Source: DT-68 sp965263245
GTDB taxonomy: Bacteria; Bacillota_I; Bacilli_A; Mycoplasmatales; Metamycoplasmataceae
Direction: 5' to 3'
DNA length: 64,000 nt
NCBI GenBank assembly: GCA_965263245.1
Contig: CBDHHR010000280.1
Coordinates: 62,001 to 126,000 of the forward strand
The notes under the pieces are model-generated. The model did not search any database. It worked only from the letters and a program-made list of their open reading frames with translations, and had not been told where the DNA came from. A program made the position numbers and the translations under genes. This document shows positions 22,332 to 36,100 of the stretch, one piece after another (positions within the stretch are counted from its first letter, which is position 1; every line of letters begins with the position of its first letter).

Positions 22332-24174
22332 GTGAACAGAGACAGAACAAGGCAGTGTACAAAGACAGATCAAGGGAGTGTACATAGACAGAACAAGGCA
22401 GTGTACAAAGACAGATCAAGGGAGTGTACGAAGACAGAACAAGGGAGTGTACATAGGCAGAACAAGGGAGTGTACAAAGACAGAACAAGACAGTGTATGA
22501 AGACAGAACAAGGGAGTGTACAAAGACAGAACAAGGGAGTGTACAAAGTTAGAACAAGGGAGTGTACATAGACAGAACAAGGGAGTGTACAAAGACAGAA
22601 CAAGACAGTGTATGAAGACAGAACAAGGGAGTGTACATAGACAGAACAAGGGAGTGTACATAGACAGAACAAGGGAGTGTACAAAGACAGAACAAGACAG
22701 TGTATGAAGACAGAACAAGGGAGTGTACAAAGACAGAACAAGGGAGTGTACATAGACAGAACAAGGGAGTGTACAAAGACAGAACAAGACAGTGTACAAA
22801 GTTAGAACAAGGGAGTGTACAAAGGCAGAACAAGGGGAGTGTATGAAGACAGAACAAGGAGAGTGTACGAAGACAGAACAAGGGAGTGTACAAAGACAGA
22901 ACAAGACAGTGTATGAAGACAGAACAAGGGAGTGTACGAAGACAGAACAAGGGAGTGTACAAAGACAGAACAAGACAGTGTATGAAGACAGAACAAGGGA
23001 GTGTACGAATACAGAACAAGGGAGTGTACAAAGACAGAACAAGACAGTGTATGAAGACAGAACAAGGGAGTGTACAAAGTTAGAACAAGGGAGTGTGCAA
23101 AGGCAGAACAAGGGAGAGTGTATGAAGACAGAACAAGGCAGTGTACGTAGACAGAACAAGGGAGTGTACAAAGACAGAACAAGACAGTGTACAAAGACAG
23201 AACAAGACAGTGTATGAAGACAGAACAAGGGAGTGTACAAAGACAGATCAAGGGAGTGTACATAGACAGAACAAGGGAGTGTACAAAGACAGAACAAGAC
23301 AGTGTATGAAGACAGAACAAGGGAGTGTACAAAGACAGAACAAGGGAGTGTACAAAGTTAGAACAAGGGAGTGTGCAAAGGCAGAACAAGGGAGAGTGTA
23401 TGAAGACAGAACAAGGCAGTGTACGTAAACAGAACAAGGGAGTGTACAAAGACAGAACAAGACAGTGTACAAAGACAGAACAAGACAGTGTATGAAGACA
23501 GAACAAGGGAGTGTACAAAAGACAGAACAAGACAGTGTACGAATACAGAACAAGGCAGTGTATGAATACAGAACAAGGGAGTGTACAAAGACAGAACAAG
23601 GGAGTGTACAAAAGACAGAACAAGACAGTGTACGAAGACAGATCAAGGGAGTGTACGAAGACAGATCAAGGGAGTGTACAAAGACAGAACAAGGGAGTGT
23701 ACATAGACAGAACAAGGGAGTGTACAAAGACAGAACAAGACAGTGTATGAAGACAGAACAAGGGAGTGTACAAAGACAGAACAAGGGAGTGTACATAGAC
23801 AGAACAAGGGAGTGTACAAAGACAGAACAAGACAGTGTATGAAGACAGAACAAGGGAGTGTACAAAGACAGAACAAGGGAGTGTACATAGAGAGAACAAG
23901 GGAGTGTACAAAGACAGAACAAGACAGTGTATGAAGACAGAACAAGGGAGTGTACAAAGTTAGAACAAGGGAGTGTGCAAAGGCAGAACAAGGGAGAGTG
24001 TATGAAGACAGAACAAGGCAGTGTACGTAGACAGAACAAGGGAGTGTACAAAGACAGAACAAGACAGTGTACAAAGACAGAACAAGGGAGTGTACAAAGA
24101 CAGAACAAGACAGTGTACAAAGACAGAACAAGGGAGTGTACAAAAGACAGAACAAGACAGTGTACGAAGACAGA
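22332..24174. repeat. Block C, copy 2 (1,843 bp, with a homogenised patch)
   Basis: As copy 1, but the first composite after the cassette (about 22,799-22,970) is altered. TGTGCAAAGG reads TGTACAAAGG, GGGAGAGTG reads GGGGAGTG, TACGTAG reads TACGAAG, and one GAATAC reads GAAGAC. The downstream composites at 23,090, 23,370 and 23,970 keep the usual states. Confidence 0.82.
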
Positions 24175-25518
24175 TCAAGGGAGTGTACAAAGACAGAACA
24201 AGGGAGTGTACAAAGACAGATCAAGGGAGTGTACAAAGACAGAACAAGGGAGTGTACAAAGACAGATCAAGGGAGTGTACAAAGACAGATCAAGGGAGTG
24301 TACAAAGACAGAACAAGGGAGTGTACAAAGACAGATCAAGGGAGTGTACAAAGACAGATCAAGGGAGTGTACAAAGACAGAACAAGGGAGTGTACAAAGA
24401 CATAACAAGACAGTGTACAAAGACAGATCAAGGGAGTGTACAAAGACAGATCAAGGGAGTGTACAAAGACAGAACAAGGGAGTGTACAAAGACAGAACAA
24501 GACAGTGTACAAAGACAGATCAAGGGAGTGTACAAAGACAGATCAAGGGAGTGTACAAAGACAGAACAAGGGAGTGTACATAGACAGATCAAGGGAGTGT
24601 ACATAGACAGAACAAGGGAGTGTACAAAGACAGAACAAGACAGTGTACAAAGACAGATCAAGGGAGTGTACAAAGACAGATCAAGGGAGTGTACAAAGAC
24701 AGAACAAGGCAGTGTACAAAGACAGATCAAGGGAGTGTACAAAGACAGATCAAGGGAGTGTACAAAGACAGATCAAGGGAGTGTACAAAGACAGAACAAG
24801 GCAGTGTACGAAGACAGATCAAGGGAGTGTACAAAGACAGATCAAGGGAGTGTACAAAGACAGATCAAGGGAGTGTACAAAGACAGAACAAGGCAGTGTA
24901 CGAAGACAGATCAAGGGAGTGTACAAAGACAGATCAAGGGAGTGTACATAGACAGATCAAGGGAGTGTACAAAGACAGAACAAGACAGTGTACAAAGACA
25001 GATCAAGGGAGTGTACAAAGACAGATCAAGGGAGTGTACAAAGACAGAACAAGGCAGTGTACAAAGACAGATCAAGGGAGTGTACAAAGACAGATCAAGG
25101 GAGTGTACAAAGACAGAACAAGGGAGTGTACAAAGACAGAACAAGACAGTGTACAAAGACAGATCAAGGGAGTGTACAAAGACAGATCAAGGGAGTGTAC
25201 AAAGACAGATCAAGGGAGTGTACAAAGACAGAACAAGGGAGTGTACATAGAAATATCAAGGGAGTGTACAAAGACAGATCAATGGAGTGAACAAAGACAG
25301 AACAAGGCAGTGTACAAAGACAGATCAAGGGAGTGTACATAGACAGATCAAGGGAGTGTACAAAGACAGATCAAGGGAGTGTACAAAGACAGAACAAGAC
25401 AGTGTACATAGACAGATCAAGGGAGTGAACAAAGACAGAACAAGGCAGTGTACAAAGACAGAGATCAAGGCAGTGTACAAAGACAGATCAAGGGAGTGTA
25501 CATAGACAGATCAAGGGT
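24175..25518. repeat. Block D, copy 2 (1,344 bp)
   Basis: Has GACATAAC near 24,400, GAAATATC at 25,250 and CAGAGATC near 25,461. It lacks the one-base loss that copies 1 and 4 carry at 10,310 and 53,693, so in this detail copies 1 and 4 are closer to each other than to copy 2. Confidence 0.82.
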
Positions 25519-26599
25519 GTGTACAAAGACAGAACAAGACAGTGTACACAGACATATCAAGGGAGTGAACAAAGACAGAACAAGGCAGTGTACAAAGTCA
25601 GATCAAGGGAGTGTACAAAGACAGAACAAGGGAGTGTACAAAGACAGAACAAGGCAGTGTACAAAGACAGATCAAGGGAGTGTACAAAGACAGATCAAGG
25701 GAGTGTACAAAGACAGAACAAGGGAGTGTACAAAGACAGAACAAGGGAGTGTACATAGACAGATCAAGGGAGTGTACAAAGACAGATCAAGGGAGTGAAC
25801 AAAGACAGAACAAGGCAGTGTACAAAGACAGATCAAGGGAGTGTACAAAGACAGAACAAGACAGTGTACAAAGACAGATCAAGGGAGTGTACAAAGACAG
25901 AACAAGACAGTGTATGAAGACAGATCAAGGGAGTGTACAAAGACAGATCAATGGAGTGAACAAAGACAGAACAAGGCAGTGTACAAAGACAGATCAAGGG
26001 AGTGTACATAGACAGATCAAGGGAGTGTACAAAGACAGAACAAGACAGTGTACATAGACAGATCAAGGGAGTGAACAAAGACAGAACAAGGCAGTGTACA
26101 AAGACAGATCAAGGGAGTGTACAAAGACAGATCAAGGGAGTGTACATAGACAGATCAAGGGAGTGTACAAAGACAGAACAAGACAGTGTACATAGACAGA
26201 TCAAGGGAGTGAACAAAGACAGAACAAGGCAGTGTACAAAGACAGATCAAGGCAGTGTACAAAGACAGATCAAGGGAGTGTACATAGACAGATCAAGGGT
26301 GTGTACAAAGACAGAACAAGACAGTGTACATAGACAGATCAAGGGAGTGAACAAAGACAGAACAAGGCAGTGTACAAAGTCAGATCAAGGGAGTGTACAA
26401 AGACAGAACAAGGGAGTGTACAAAGACAGAACAAGGCAGTGTACAAAGACAGATCAAGGGAGTGTACAAAGACAGATCAAGGGAGTGTACAAAGACAGAA
26501 CAAGGGAGTGTACATAGACAGATCAAGGGAGTGTACAAAGACAGATCAAGGGAGTGAACAAAGACAGAACAAGGCAGTGTACAAAGACAGATCAAGGGA
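25519..26599. repeat. Block F, copy 2 (1,081 bp, one monomer longer)
   Basis: Carries exactly one extra CAAAG/AGAAC/GGGAG monomer near 25,710-25,750 compared with 1,058 bp in copies 1, 3 and 4. This is a clean 23-bp step, unlike the odd-length changes in block E. The hexamer run starts at about 26,003. Confidence 0.83.
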
Positions 26600-27902
26600 G
26601 TGAACAGAGACAGAACAAGGCAGTGTACAAAGACAGATCAAGGGAGTGTACATAGACAGAACAAGGCAGTGTACAAAGACAGATCAAGGGAGTGTACGAA
26701 GACAGAACAAGGGAGTGTACATAGGCAGAACAAGGGAGTGTACAAAGACAGAACAAGACAGTGTATGAAGACAGAACAAGGGAGTGTACAAAGACAGAAC
26801 AAGGGAGTGTACAAAGTTAGAACAAGGGAGTGTACATAGACAGAACAAGGGAGTGTACAAAGACAGAACAAGACAGTGTATGAAGACAGAACAAGGGAGT
26901 GTACATAGACAGAACAAGGGAGTGTACATAGACAGAACAAGGGAGTGTACAAAGACAGAACAAGACAGTGTATGAAGACAGAACAAGGGAGTGTACATAG
27001 ACAGAACAAGGGAGTGTACATAGACAGAACAAGGGAGTGTACAAAGACAGAACAAGACAGTGTACAAAGTTAGAACAAGGGAGTGTGCAAAGGCAGAACA
27101 AGGGAGAGTGTATGAAGACAGAACAAGGCAGTGTACGTAGACAGAACAAGGGAGTGTACAAAGACAGAACAAGACAGTGTATGAAGACAGAACAAGGGAG
27201 TGTACGAATACAGAACAAGGGAGTGTACAACAGACAGAACAAGACAGTGTATGAAGACAGAACAAGGGAGTGTACGAATACAGAACAAGGGAGTGTACAA
27301 AGACAGAACAAGGCAGTGTATGAATACAGAACAAGGGAGTGTACGAAGACAGAACAAGACAGTGTATGAATACAGAACAAGGGAGTGTATGAATACAGAA
27401 CAAGGGAGTGTACAAAGACAGAACAAGGCAGTGTATGAATACAGAACAAGGGAGTGTACAAAGACAGAACAAGGCAGTGTATGAATACAGAACAAGGGAG
27501 TGTACAAAGACAGATCAAGGCAGTGTATGAATACAGAACAAGGGAGTGTACAAAGACAGAACAAGGGAGTGTACAAAGACAGAACAAGGCAGTGTACAAA
27601 AGACAGAACAAGACAGTGTACGAAGACAAAACAAGGCAGTGTCCGAATACAGAACAAGGGAGTGTACAAAGACAGATCAAGGGAGTGTACAAAGACAGAA
27701 CAAGGGAGTGTACAAAGACAGAACAAGACAGTGTACAAAGACAGATCAAGGGAGTGTACAAAGACAGATCAAGGGAGTGTACAAAGACAGAACAAGGGAG
27801 TGTACATAGAAATATCAAGGGAGTGTACAAAGACAGATCAAGGGAGTGAACAAAGACAGAACAAGGCAGTGTACAAAGACAGATCAAGGGAGTGTACATA
27901 GA
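26600..27902. repeat. Block B, copy 2
   Basis: GAAGACAAAAC at 27,622, followed by the B-specific TGTCCGAATAC. GAAATATC at 27,809. Same 1,303-bp length as the other B copies. Confidence 0.87.
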
Positions 27903-30705
27903 CAGATCAAGGGAGTGTACAAAGACAGATCAAGGGAGTGTACAAAGACAGATCAAGGGAGTGTACAAAGACAGAACAAGGGAGTGTACAAAGACAGAAC
28001 AAGGCAGTGTACAAAGACAGATCAAGGGAGTGTACAAAGACAGATCAAGGGAGTGTACATAGACAGATCAAGGGAGTGAACAAAGACAGAACAAGGCAGT
28101 GTACAAAGACAGATCAAGGCAGTGTACAAAGACAGATCAAGGGATTGTACATAGACAGATCAAGGGTGTGTACAAAGACAGAACAAGACAGTGTACATAG
28201 ACAGATCAAGGGAGTGAACAAAGACAGAACAAGGCAGTGTACAAAGTCAGATCAAGGGAGTGTACAAAGACAGAACAAGGGAGTGTACAACGACAGAACA
28301 AGGCAGTGTACAAAGACAGATCAAGGGAGTGTACAAAGACAGATCAAGGGAGTGTACAAAGACAGAACAAGGGAGTGTACATAGATAGATCAAGGGAGTG
28401 TACAAAGACAGATCAAGGGAGTGAACAAAGACAGAACAAGGGAGTGTACAAAGACAGATCAAGGGAGTGTACAAAGACAGAACAAGACAGTGTACAAAGA
28501 CAGATCAAGGGAGTGTACAAAGACAGAACAAGACAGTGTATCAAGACAGATCAAGGGAGTGTACAAAGACAGATCAAGGGAGTGAACAAAGACAGAACAA
28601 GGCAGTGTACAAAGACAGATCAAGGGAGTGAACAAAGACAGAACAAGGCAGTGTACAAAGACAGATCAAGGGAGTGTACATAGACAGAACAAGGCAGTGT
28701 ACAAAGACAGATCAAGGGAGTGTACGAAGACAGAACAAGGGAGTGTACATAGGCAGAACAAGGGAGTGTACAAAGACAGAACAAGACAGTGTATGAAGAC
28801 AGAACAAGGGAGTGTACAAAGACAGAACAAGGGAGTGTACACAGTTAGAACAAGGGAGTGTACATAGACAGAACAAGGGAGTGTACAAAGACAGAACAAG
28901 ACAGTGTATGAAGACAGAACAAGGGAGTGTACATAGACAGAACAAGGGAGTGTACATAGAAAGAACAAGGGAGTGTACAAAGACAGAACAAGACAGTGTA
29001 TGAAGACAGAACAAGGGAGTGTACAAAGACAGAACAAGGGAGTGTACATAGACAGAACAAGGGAGTGTACAAAGACAGAACAAGACAGTGTACAAAGTTA
29101 GAACAAGGGAGTGTGCAAAGGCAGAACAAGAGTGTATGAAGACAGAACAAGGCAGTGTACGTAGACAGAACAAGGGAGTGTACAAAGACAGAACAAGACA
29201 GTGTATGAAGACAGAACAAGGGAGTGTACGAATACAGAACAAGGCAGTGTACAAAGTCAGATCAAGGGAGTGTACAAAGACAGAACAAGGGAGTGTACAA
29301 AGACAGAACAAGGCAGTGTACAAAGACAGATCAAGGGAGTGTACAAAGACAGATCAAGGGAGTGTACAAAGACAGAACAAGGGAGTGTACATAGACAGAT
29401 CAAGGGAGTGTACAAAGACAGATCAAGGGAGTGAACAAAGACAGAACAAGGCAGTGTACAAAGACAGATCAAGGGAGTGTACAAAGACAGAACAAGACAG
29501 TGTACAAAGACAGATCAAGGGAGTGTACAAAGACAGAACAAGACAGTGTATGAAGACAGATCAAGGGAGTGTACAAAGACAGATCAATGGAGTGAACAAA
29601 GACAGAACAAGGCAGTGTACAAAGACAGATCAAGGGAGTGTACATAGACAGATCAAGGGAGTGTACAAAGACAGAACAAGACAGTGTACATAGACAGATC
29701 AAGGGAGTGAACAAAGACAGAACAAGGCAGTGTACAAAGACAGATCAAGGGAGTGTACAAAGACAGATCAAGGGAGTGTACATAGACAGATCAAGGGAGT
29801 GTACAAAGACAGAACAAGACAGTGTACATAGACAGATCAAGGGAGTGAACAAAGACAGAACAAGGCAGTGTACAAAGACAGATCAAGGCAGTGTACAAAG
29901 ACAGATCAAGGGAGTGTACATAGACAGATCAAGGGTGTGTACAAAGACAGAACAAGACAGTGTACATAGACAGATCAAGGGAGTGAACAAAGACAGAACA
30001 AGGCAGTGTACAAAGTCAGATCAAGGGAGTGTACAAAGACAGAACAAGGGAGTGTACAAAGACAGAACAAGGCAGTGTACAAAGACAGATCAAGGGAGTG
30101 TACAAAGACAGATCAAGGGAGTGTACAAAGACAGAACAAGGGAGTGTACATAGACAGATCAAGGGAGTGTACAAAGACAGATCAAGGGAGTGAACAAAGA
30201 CAGAACAAGGCAGTGTACAAAGACAGATCAAGGGAGTGAACAGAGACAGAACAAGGCAGTGTACAAAGACAGATCAAGGGAGTGTACATAGACAGAACAA
30301 GGCAGTGTACAAAGACAGATCAAGGGAGTGTACGAAGACAGAACAAGGGAGTGTACATAGGCAGAACAAGGGAGTGTACAAAGACAGAACAAGACAGTGT
30401 ATGAAGACAGAACAAGGGAGTGTACAAAGACAGAACAAGGGAGTGTACAAAGTTAGAACAAGGGAGTGTACATAGACAGAACAAGGGAGTGTACAAAGAC
30501 AGAACAAGACAGTGTATGAAGACAGAACAAGGGAGTGTACATAGACAGAACAAGGGAGTGTACATAGACAGAACAAGGGAGTGTACAAAGACAGAACAAG
30601 ACAGTGTATGAAGACAGAACAAGGGAGTGTACAAAGACAGAACAAGGGAGTGTACATAGACAGAACAAGGGAGTGTACAAAGACAGAACAAGACAGTGTA
30701 CAAAG
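27903..30705. repeat. Block H, copy 2 (2,803 bp, variant-rich reference)
   Basis: A mosaic. 27,903 to about 28,560 resembles the D/F transition (GGGATTGTAC, GGGTGTGTAC, CAAAGTCAG, CAACGACAG). About 28,560-29,237 copies the second half of J, including CACAGTTAG near 28,845 and AACAAGAGTG at 29,125. From 29,238 it switches abruptly, after a single GAATAC monomer, to an F-like stretch (hexamers from about 29,638) and then the cassette leading into block A. The switch is visible as GAATACAGAAC/GGCAG followed directly by CAAAGTCAGATC. Confidence 0.85.
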
Positions 30706-33147
30706 TTAGAACAAGGGAGTGTGCAAAGGCAGAACAAGGGAGAGTGTATGAAGACAGAACAAGGCAGTGTACGTAGACAGAACAAGGGAGTGTACAAAGA
30801 CAGAACAAGACAGTGTATGAAGACAGAACAAGGGAGTGTACGAATACAGAACAAGGGAGTGTACAACAGACAGAACAAGACAGTGTATGAAGACAGAACA
30901 AGGGAGTGTACGAATACAGAACAAGGGAGTGTACAAAGACAGAACAAGGCAGTGTATGAATACAGAACAAGGGAGTGTACGAAGACAGAACAAGACAGTG
31001 TATGAATACAGAACAAGGGAGTGTATGAATACAGAACAAGGGAGTGTACAAAGACAGAACAAGGCAGTGTATGAATACAGAACAAGGGAGTGTACAAAGA
31101 CAGAACAAGGCAGTGTATGAATACAGAACAAGGGAGTGTACAAAGACAGATCAAGGCAGTGTATGAATACAGAACAAGGGAGTGTACAAAGACAGAACAA
31201 GGGAGTGTACAAAGACAGAACAAGGCAGTGTACAAAAGACAGAACAAGACAGTGTACGAAGACAAAACAAGGCAGTGTACGAATACAGAACAAGGGAGTG
31301 TACAAAGACAGATCAAGGGAGTGTACAAAGACAGAACAAGGGAGTGTACAAAGACAGAACAAGACAGTGTACAAAGACAGATCAAGGGAGTGTACAAAGA
31401 CAGATCAAGGGAGTGTACAAAGACAGAACAAGGGAGTGTACATAGAAATATCAAGGGAGTGTACAAAGACAGATCAAGGGAGTGAACAAAGACAGAACAA
31501 GGCAGTGTACAAAGACAGATCAAGGGAGTGTACATAGACAGATCAAGGGAGTGTACAAAGACAGATCAAGGGAGTGTACAAAGACAGAACAAGGGAGTGT
31601 ACAAAGACAGAACAAGGCAGTGTACAAAGACAGATCAAGGGAGTGTACAAAGACAGATCAAGGGAGTGTACATAGACAGATCAAGGGAGTGTACAAAGAC
31701 AGAACAAGACAGTGTACATAGACAGATCAAGGGAGTGAACAAAGACAGAACAAGGCAGTGTACAAAGACAGATCAAGGCAGTGTACAAAGACAGATCAAG
31801 GGAGTGTACAAAGACAGAACAAGACAGTGTATGAAGACAGATCAAGGGAGTGTACAAAGACAGATCAAGGGAGTGAACAAAGACAGAACAAGGCAGTGTA
31901 CAAAGACAGATCAAGGGAGTGAACAAAGACAGAACAAGGCAGTGTACAAAGACAGATCAAGGGAGTGTACATAGACAGAACAAGGCAGTGTACAAAGACA
32001 GATCAAGGGAGTGTACGAAGACAGAACAAGGGAGTGTACATAGGCAGAACAAGGGAGTGTACAAAGACAGAACAAGACAGTGTATGAAGACAGAACAAGG
32101 GAGTGTACAAAGACAGAACAAGGGAGTGTACACAGTTAGAACAAGGGAGTGTACATAGACAGAACAAGGGAGTGTACAAAGACAGAACAAGACAGTGTAT
32201 GAAGACAGAACAAGGGAGTGTACATAGACAGAACAAGGGAGTGTACATAGAAAGAACAAGGGAGTGTACAAAGACAGAACAAGACAGTGTATGAAGACAG
32301 AACAAGGGAGTGTACAAAGACAGAACAAGGGAGTGTACATAGACAGAACAAGGGAGTGTACAAAGACAGAACAAGACAGTGTACAAAGTTAGAACAAGGG
32401 AGTGTGCAAAGGCAGAACAAGAGTGTATGAAGACAGAACAAGGCAGTGTACGTAGACAGAACAAGGGAGTGTACAAAGACAGAACAAGACAGTGTATGAA
32501 GACAGAACAAGGGAGTGTACGAATACAGAACAAGGGAGTGTACAAAAGACAGAACAAGACAGTGTATGAAGACAGAACAAGGGAGTGTACGAATACAGAA
32601 CAAGGGAGTGTACAAAGACAGAACAAGGCAGTGTATGAATACAGAACAAGGGAGTGTATGAAGACAGAACAAGACAGTGTATGAATACAGAACAAGGGAG
32701 TGTATGAATACAGAACAAGGGAGTGTACAAAGACAGAACAAGGCAGTGTATGAATACAGAACAAGGGAGTGTACAAAGACAGAACAAGGCAGTGTATGAA
32801 TACAGAACAAGGGAGTGTACAAAGACAGATCAAGGCAGTGTATGAATACAGAACAAGGGAGTGTACAAAGGCAGAACAAGGGAGTGTACAAAGACAGAAC
32901 AAGGCAGTGTACAAAAGACAGAACAAGACAGTGTACGAAGACAAAACAAGGCAGTGTACGAATACAGAACAAGGGAGTGTACAAAGACAGATCAAGGGAG
33001 TGTACAAAGACAGAACAAGGGAGTGTACAAAGACAGAACAAGACAGTGTACAAAGACAGATCAAGGGAGTGTACAAAGACAGATCAAGGGAGTGTACAAA
33101 GACAGAACAAGGGAGTGTACAAAGACAGAACAAGACAGTGTACAAAG
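30706..33147. repeat. Block A-J-A', copy 3
   Basis: GAAGACAAAAC at 31,258 and 32,937 (1,679 bp apart), GAAATATC at 31,445, CACAGTTAG near 32,130. Offset from copy 2 is 14,399 bp throughout. Confidence 0.88.
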
Positions 33148-36100
33148 ACAGATCAAGGGAGTGTACAAAGACAGATCAAGGGAGTGTACAAAGACAGAAC
33201 AAGGGAGTGTACATAGACAGATCAAGGGAGTGTACAAAGACAGATCAAGGGAGTGAACAAAGACAGAACAAGGCAGTGTACAAAGACAGATCAAGGGAGT
33301 GTACATAGACAGATCAAGGGAGTGTACAAAGACAGAACAAGACAGTGTACATAGACAGATCAAGGGAGTGAACAAAGACAGAACAAGGCAGTGTACAAAG
33401 ACAGATCAAGGGAGTGTACAAAGACAGATCAAGGGAGTGTACATAGACAGATCAAGGGAGTGTACACAGACAGAACAAGACAGTGTACATAGACAGATCA
33501 AGGGAGTGAACAAAGACAGAACAAGGCAGTGTACAAAGACAGATCAAGGCAATGTACAAAGACAGATCAAGGGAGTGTACATAGACAGATCAAGGGAGTG
33601 TACAAAGACAGAACAAGATAGTGTACATAGACAGATCAAGGGAGTGAACAAAGACAGAACAAGGCAGTGTACAAAGACAGATCAAGGGAGTGTACAAAGA
33701 CAGATCAAGGGAGTGTACAAAGACAGAACAAGGGAGTGTACAAAGACAGAACAAGGCAGTGTACAAAGACAGATCAAGGGAGTGTACAAAGACAGAACAA
33801 GGGAGTGTACATAGACAGATCAAGGGAGTGTACATAGACAGATCAAGGGAGTGTACATAGACAGATCAAGGGAGTGTACAAAGACAGAACAAGGGAGTGT
33901 ACATAGACAGATCAAGGGAGTGTACAAAGACAGATCAAGGGAGTGTACAAAGACAGATCAAGGGAGTGTACATAGACAGATCAAGGGAGTGTACAAAGAC
34001 AGAACAAGGGAGTGTACATAGACAGAACAAGGGAGTGTACATAGACAGATCAAGGGAGTGTACATAGACAGATCAAGGGAGTGTACAAAGACAGAACAAG
34101 GGAGTGTACATAGACAGATCAAGGGAGTGTACAAAGACAGATCAAGGGAGTGAACAAAGACAGAACAAGGCAGTGTACAAAGACAGAACAAGACAGTGTA
34201 TGAAGACAGATCAAGGGAGTGTACAAAGACAGACAAGGGAGTGTACAAAGACAGATCAAGGGAGTGTACAAAGACAGAACAAGACAGTGTATGAAGACAG
34301 ATCAAGGGAGTGTACAAAGACAGATCAAGGGAGTGAACAAAGACAGAACAAGGCAGTGTACAAAGACAGATCAAGGGAGTGTACAAAGACAGATCAAGGG
34401 AGTGTACAAAGACAAAGACAGACAGATCAAGGGAGTGTACATAGACAGAACAAGGGAGTGTACATAGACAGATCAAGGGAGTGTACAAAGACAGAACAAG
34501 GGAGTGTACATAGACAGATCAAGGGAGTGTACAAAGACAGATCAAGGGAGTGAACAAAGACAGAACAAGGAGTGTACAAAGACAGAACAAGACAGTGTAT
34601 GAAGACAGATCAAGGGAGTGTACAAAGACAGAACAAGGGAGTGTACAAAGACAGAACAAGGCAGTGTACAAAGACAGATCAAGGGAGTGTACAAAGACAG
34701 AACAAGGGAGTGTACATAGACAGATCAAGGGAGTGTACATAGACAGATCAAGGGAGTGTACATAGACAGATCAAGGGAGTGTACAAAGACAGAACAAGGG
34801 AGTGTACATAGACAGATCAAGGGAGTGTACAAAGACAGATCAAGGGAGTGTACAAAGACAGATCAAGGGAGTGTACATAGACAGATCAAGGGAGTGTACA
34901 AAGACAGAACAAGGGAGTGTACATAGACAGAACAAGGGAGTGTACATAGACAGATCAAGGGAGTGTACATAGACAGATCAAGGGAGTGTACAAAGACAGA
35001 ACAAGGGAGTGTACATAGACAGATCAAGGGAGTGTACAAAGACAGATCAAGGGAGTGAACAAAGACAGAACAAGGCAGTGTACAAAGACAGAACAAGACA
35101 GTGTATGAAGACAGATCAAGGGAGTGTACAAGACAGATCAAGGGAGTGTACAAAGACAGATCAAGGGAGTGTACAAAGACAGAACAAGACAGTGTATGAA
35201 GACAGATCAAGGGAGTGTACAAAGACAGATCAAGGGAGTGAACAAAGACAGAACGAGGCAGTGTACAAAGACAGATCAAGGGAGTGAACAAAGACAGAAC
35301 AAGGCAGTGTACAAAGACAGATCAAGGGAGTGTACATAGACAGAACAAGGCAGTGTACAAAGACAGATCAAGGGAGTGTACATAGACAGAACAAGGCAGT
35401 GTACAAAGACAGAACAAGGGAGTGTACAAAGACAGAGCAAGGCAGTGTACAAAGACAGATCAAGGGAGTGTACATAGACAGATCAAGGGAGTGTACAAAG
35501 ACAGAACAAGGGAGTGTACAAAGACAGATCAAGGGAGTGTACATAGACAGATCAAGGGAGTGTACAAAGACAGATCAAGGGAGTGTACGAAGACAGAACA
35601 AGGGAGTGTACATAGACAGAACAAGGGAGTGTACAAAGACAGAACAAGACAGTGTATGAAGACAGAACAAGGGAGTGTACAAAGACAGAACAAGACAGTG
35701 TATGAAGACAGAACAAGGCAGTGTACAAAGACAGATCAAGGCAGTGTACAAAGACAGATCAAGGGAGTGTACATAGACAGATCAAGGGTGTGTACAAAGA
35801 CAGAACAAGACAGTGTACATAGACAGATCAAGGGAGTGAACAAAGACAGAACAAGGCAGTGTACAAAGTCAGATCAAGGGAGTGTACAAAGACAGAACAA
35901 GGGAGTGTACAAAGACAGAACAAGGCAGTGTACAAAGACAGATCAAGGGAGTGTACAAAGACAGATCAAGGGAGTGTACAAAGACAGAACAAGGGAGTGT
36001 ACATAGACAGATCAAGGGAGTGTACAAAGACAGATCAAGGGAGTGAACAAAGACAGAACAAGGCAGTGTACAAAGACAGATCAAGGGAGTGTACAAAGAC

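Larger units (their letters stand above)
16307..30705. repeat. Higher-order copy 2 (14,399 bp)
   Basis: Shortest complete copy. Blocks are 2,442, 3,583, 1,843, 1,344, 1,081, 1,303 and 2,803 bp. It is shorter mainly because block E lacks four monomers relative to copy 3, partly offset by one extra monomer in F. Its H block keeps the fullest set of variant monomers and is the best reference for the unhomogenised state. Confidence 0.9.

Noticed and set aside
1..28900. A true period of about 29 kb, because H of copies 1 and 3 resemble each other, as do H of copies 2 and 4
   Set aside because: Copy 0 H (left edge) is homogenised like copy 1, which breaks the alternation. Block D groups copies 1 and 4, and at 14,964 copies 1, 3 and 4 agree against 2. 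The data fit a 14.45-kb period with patchy change.
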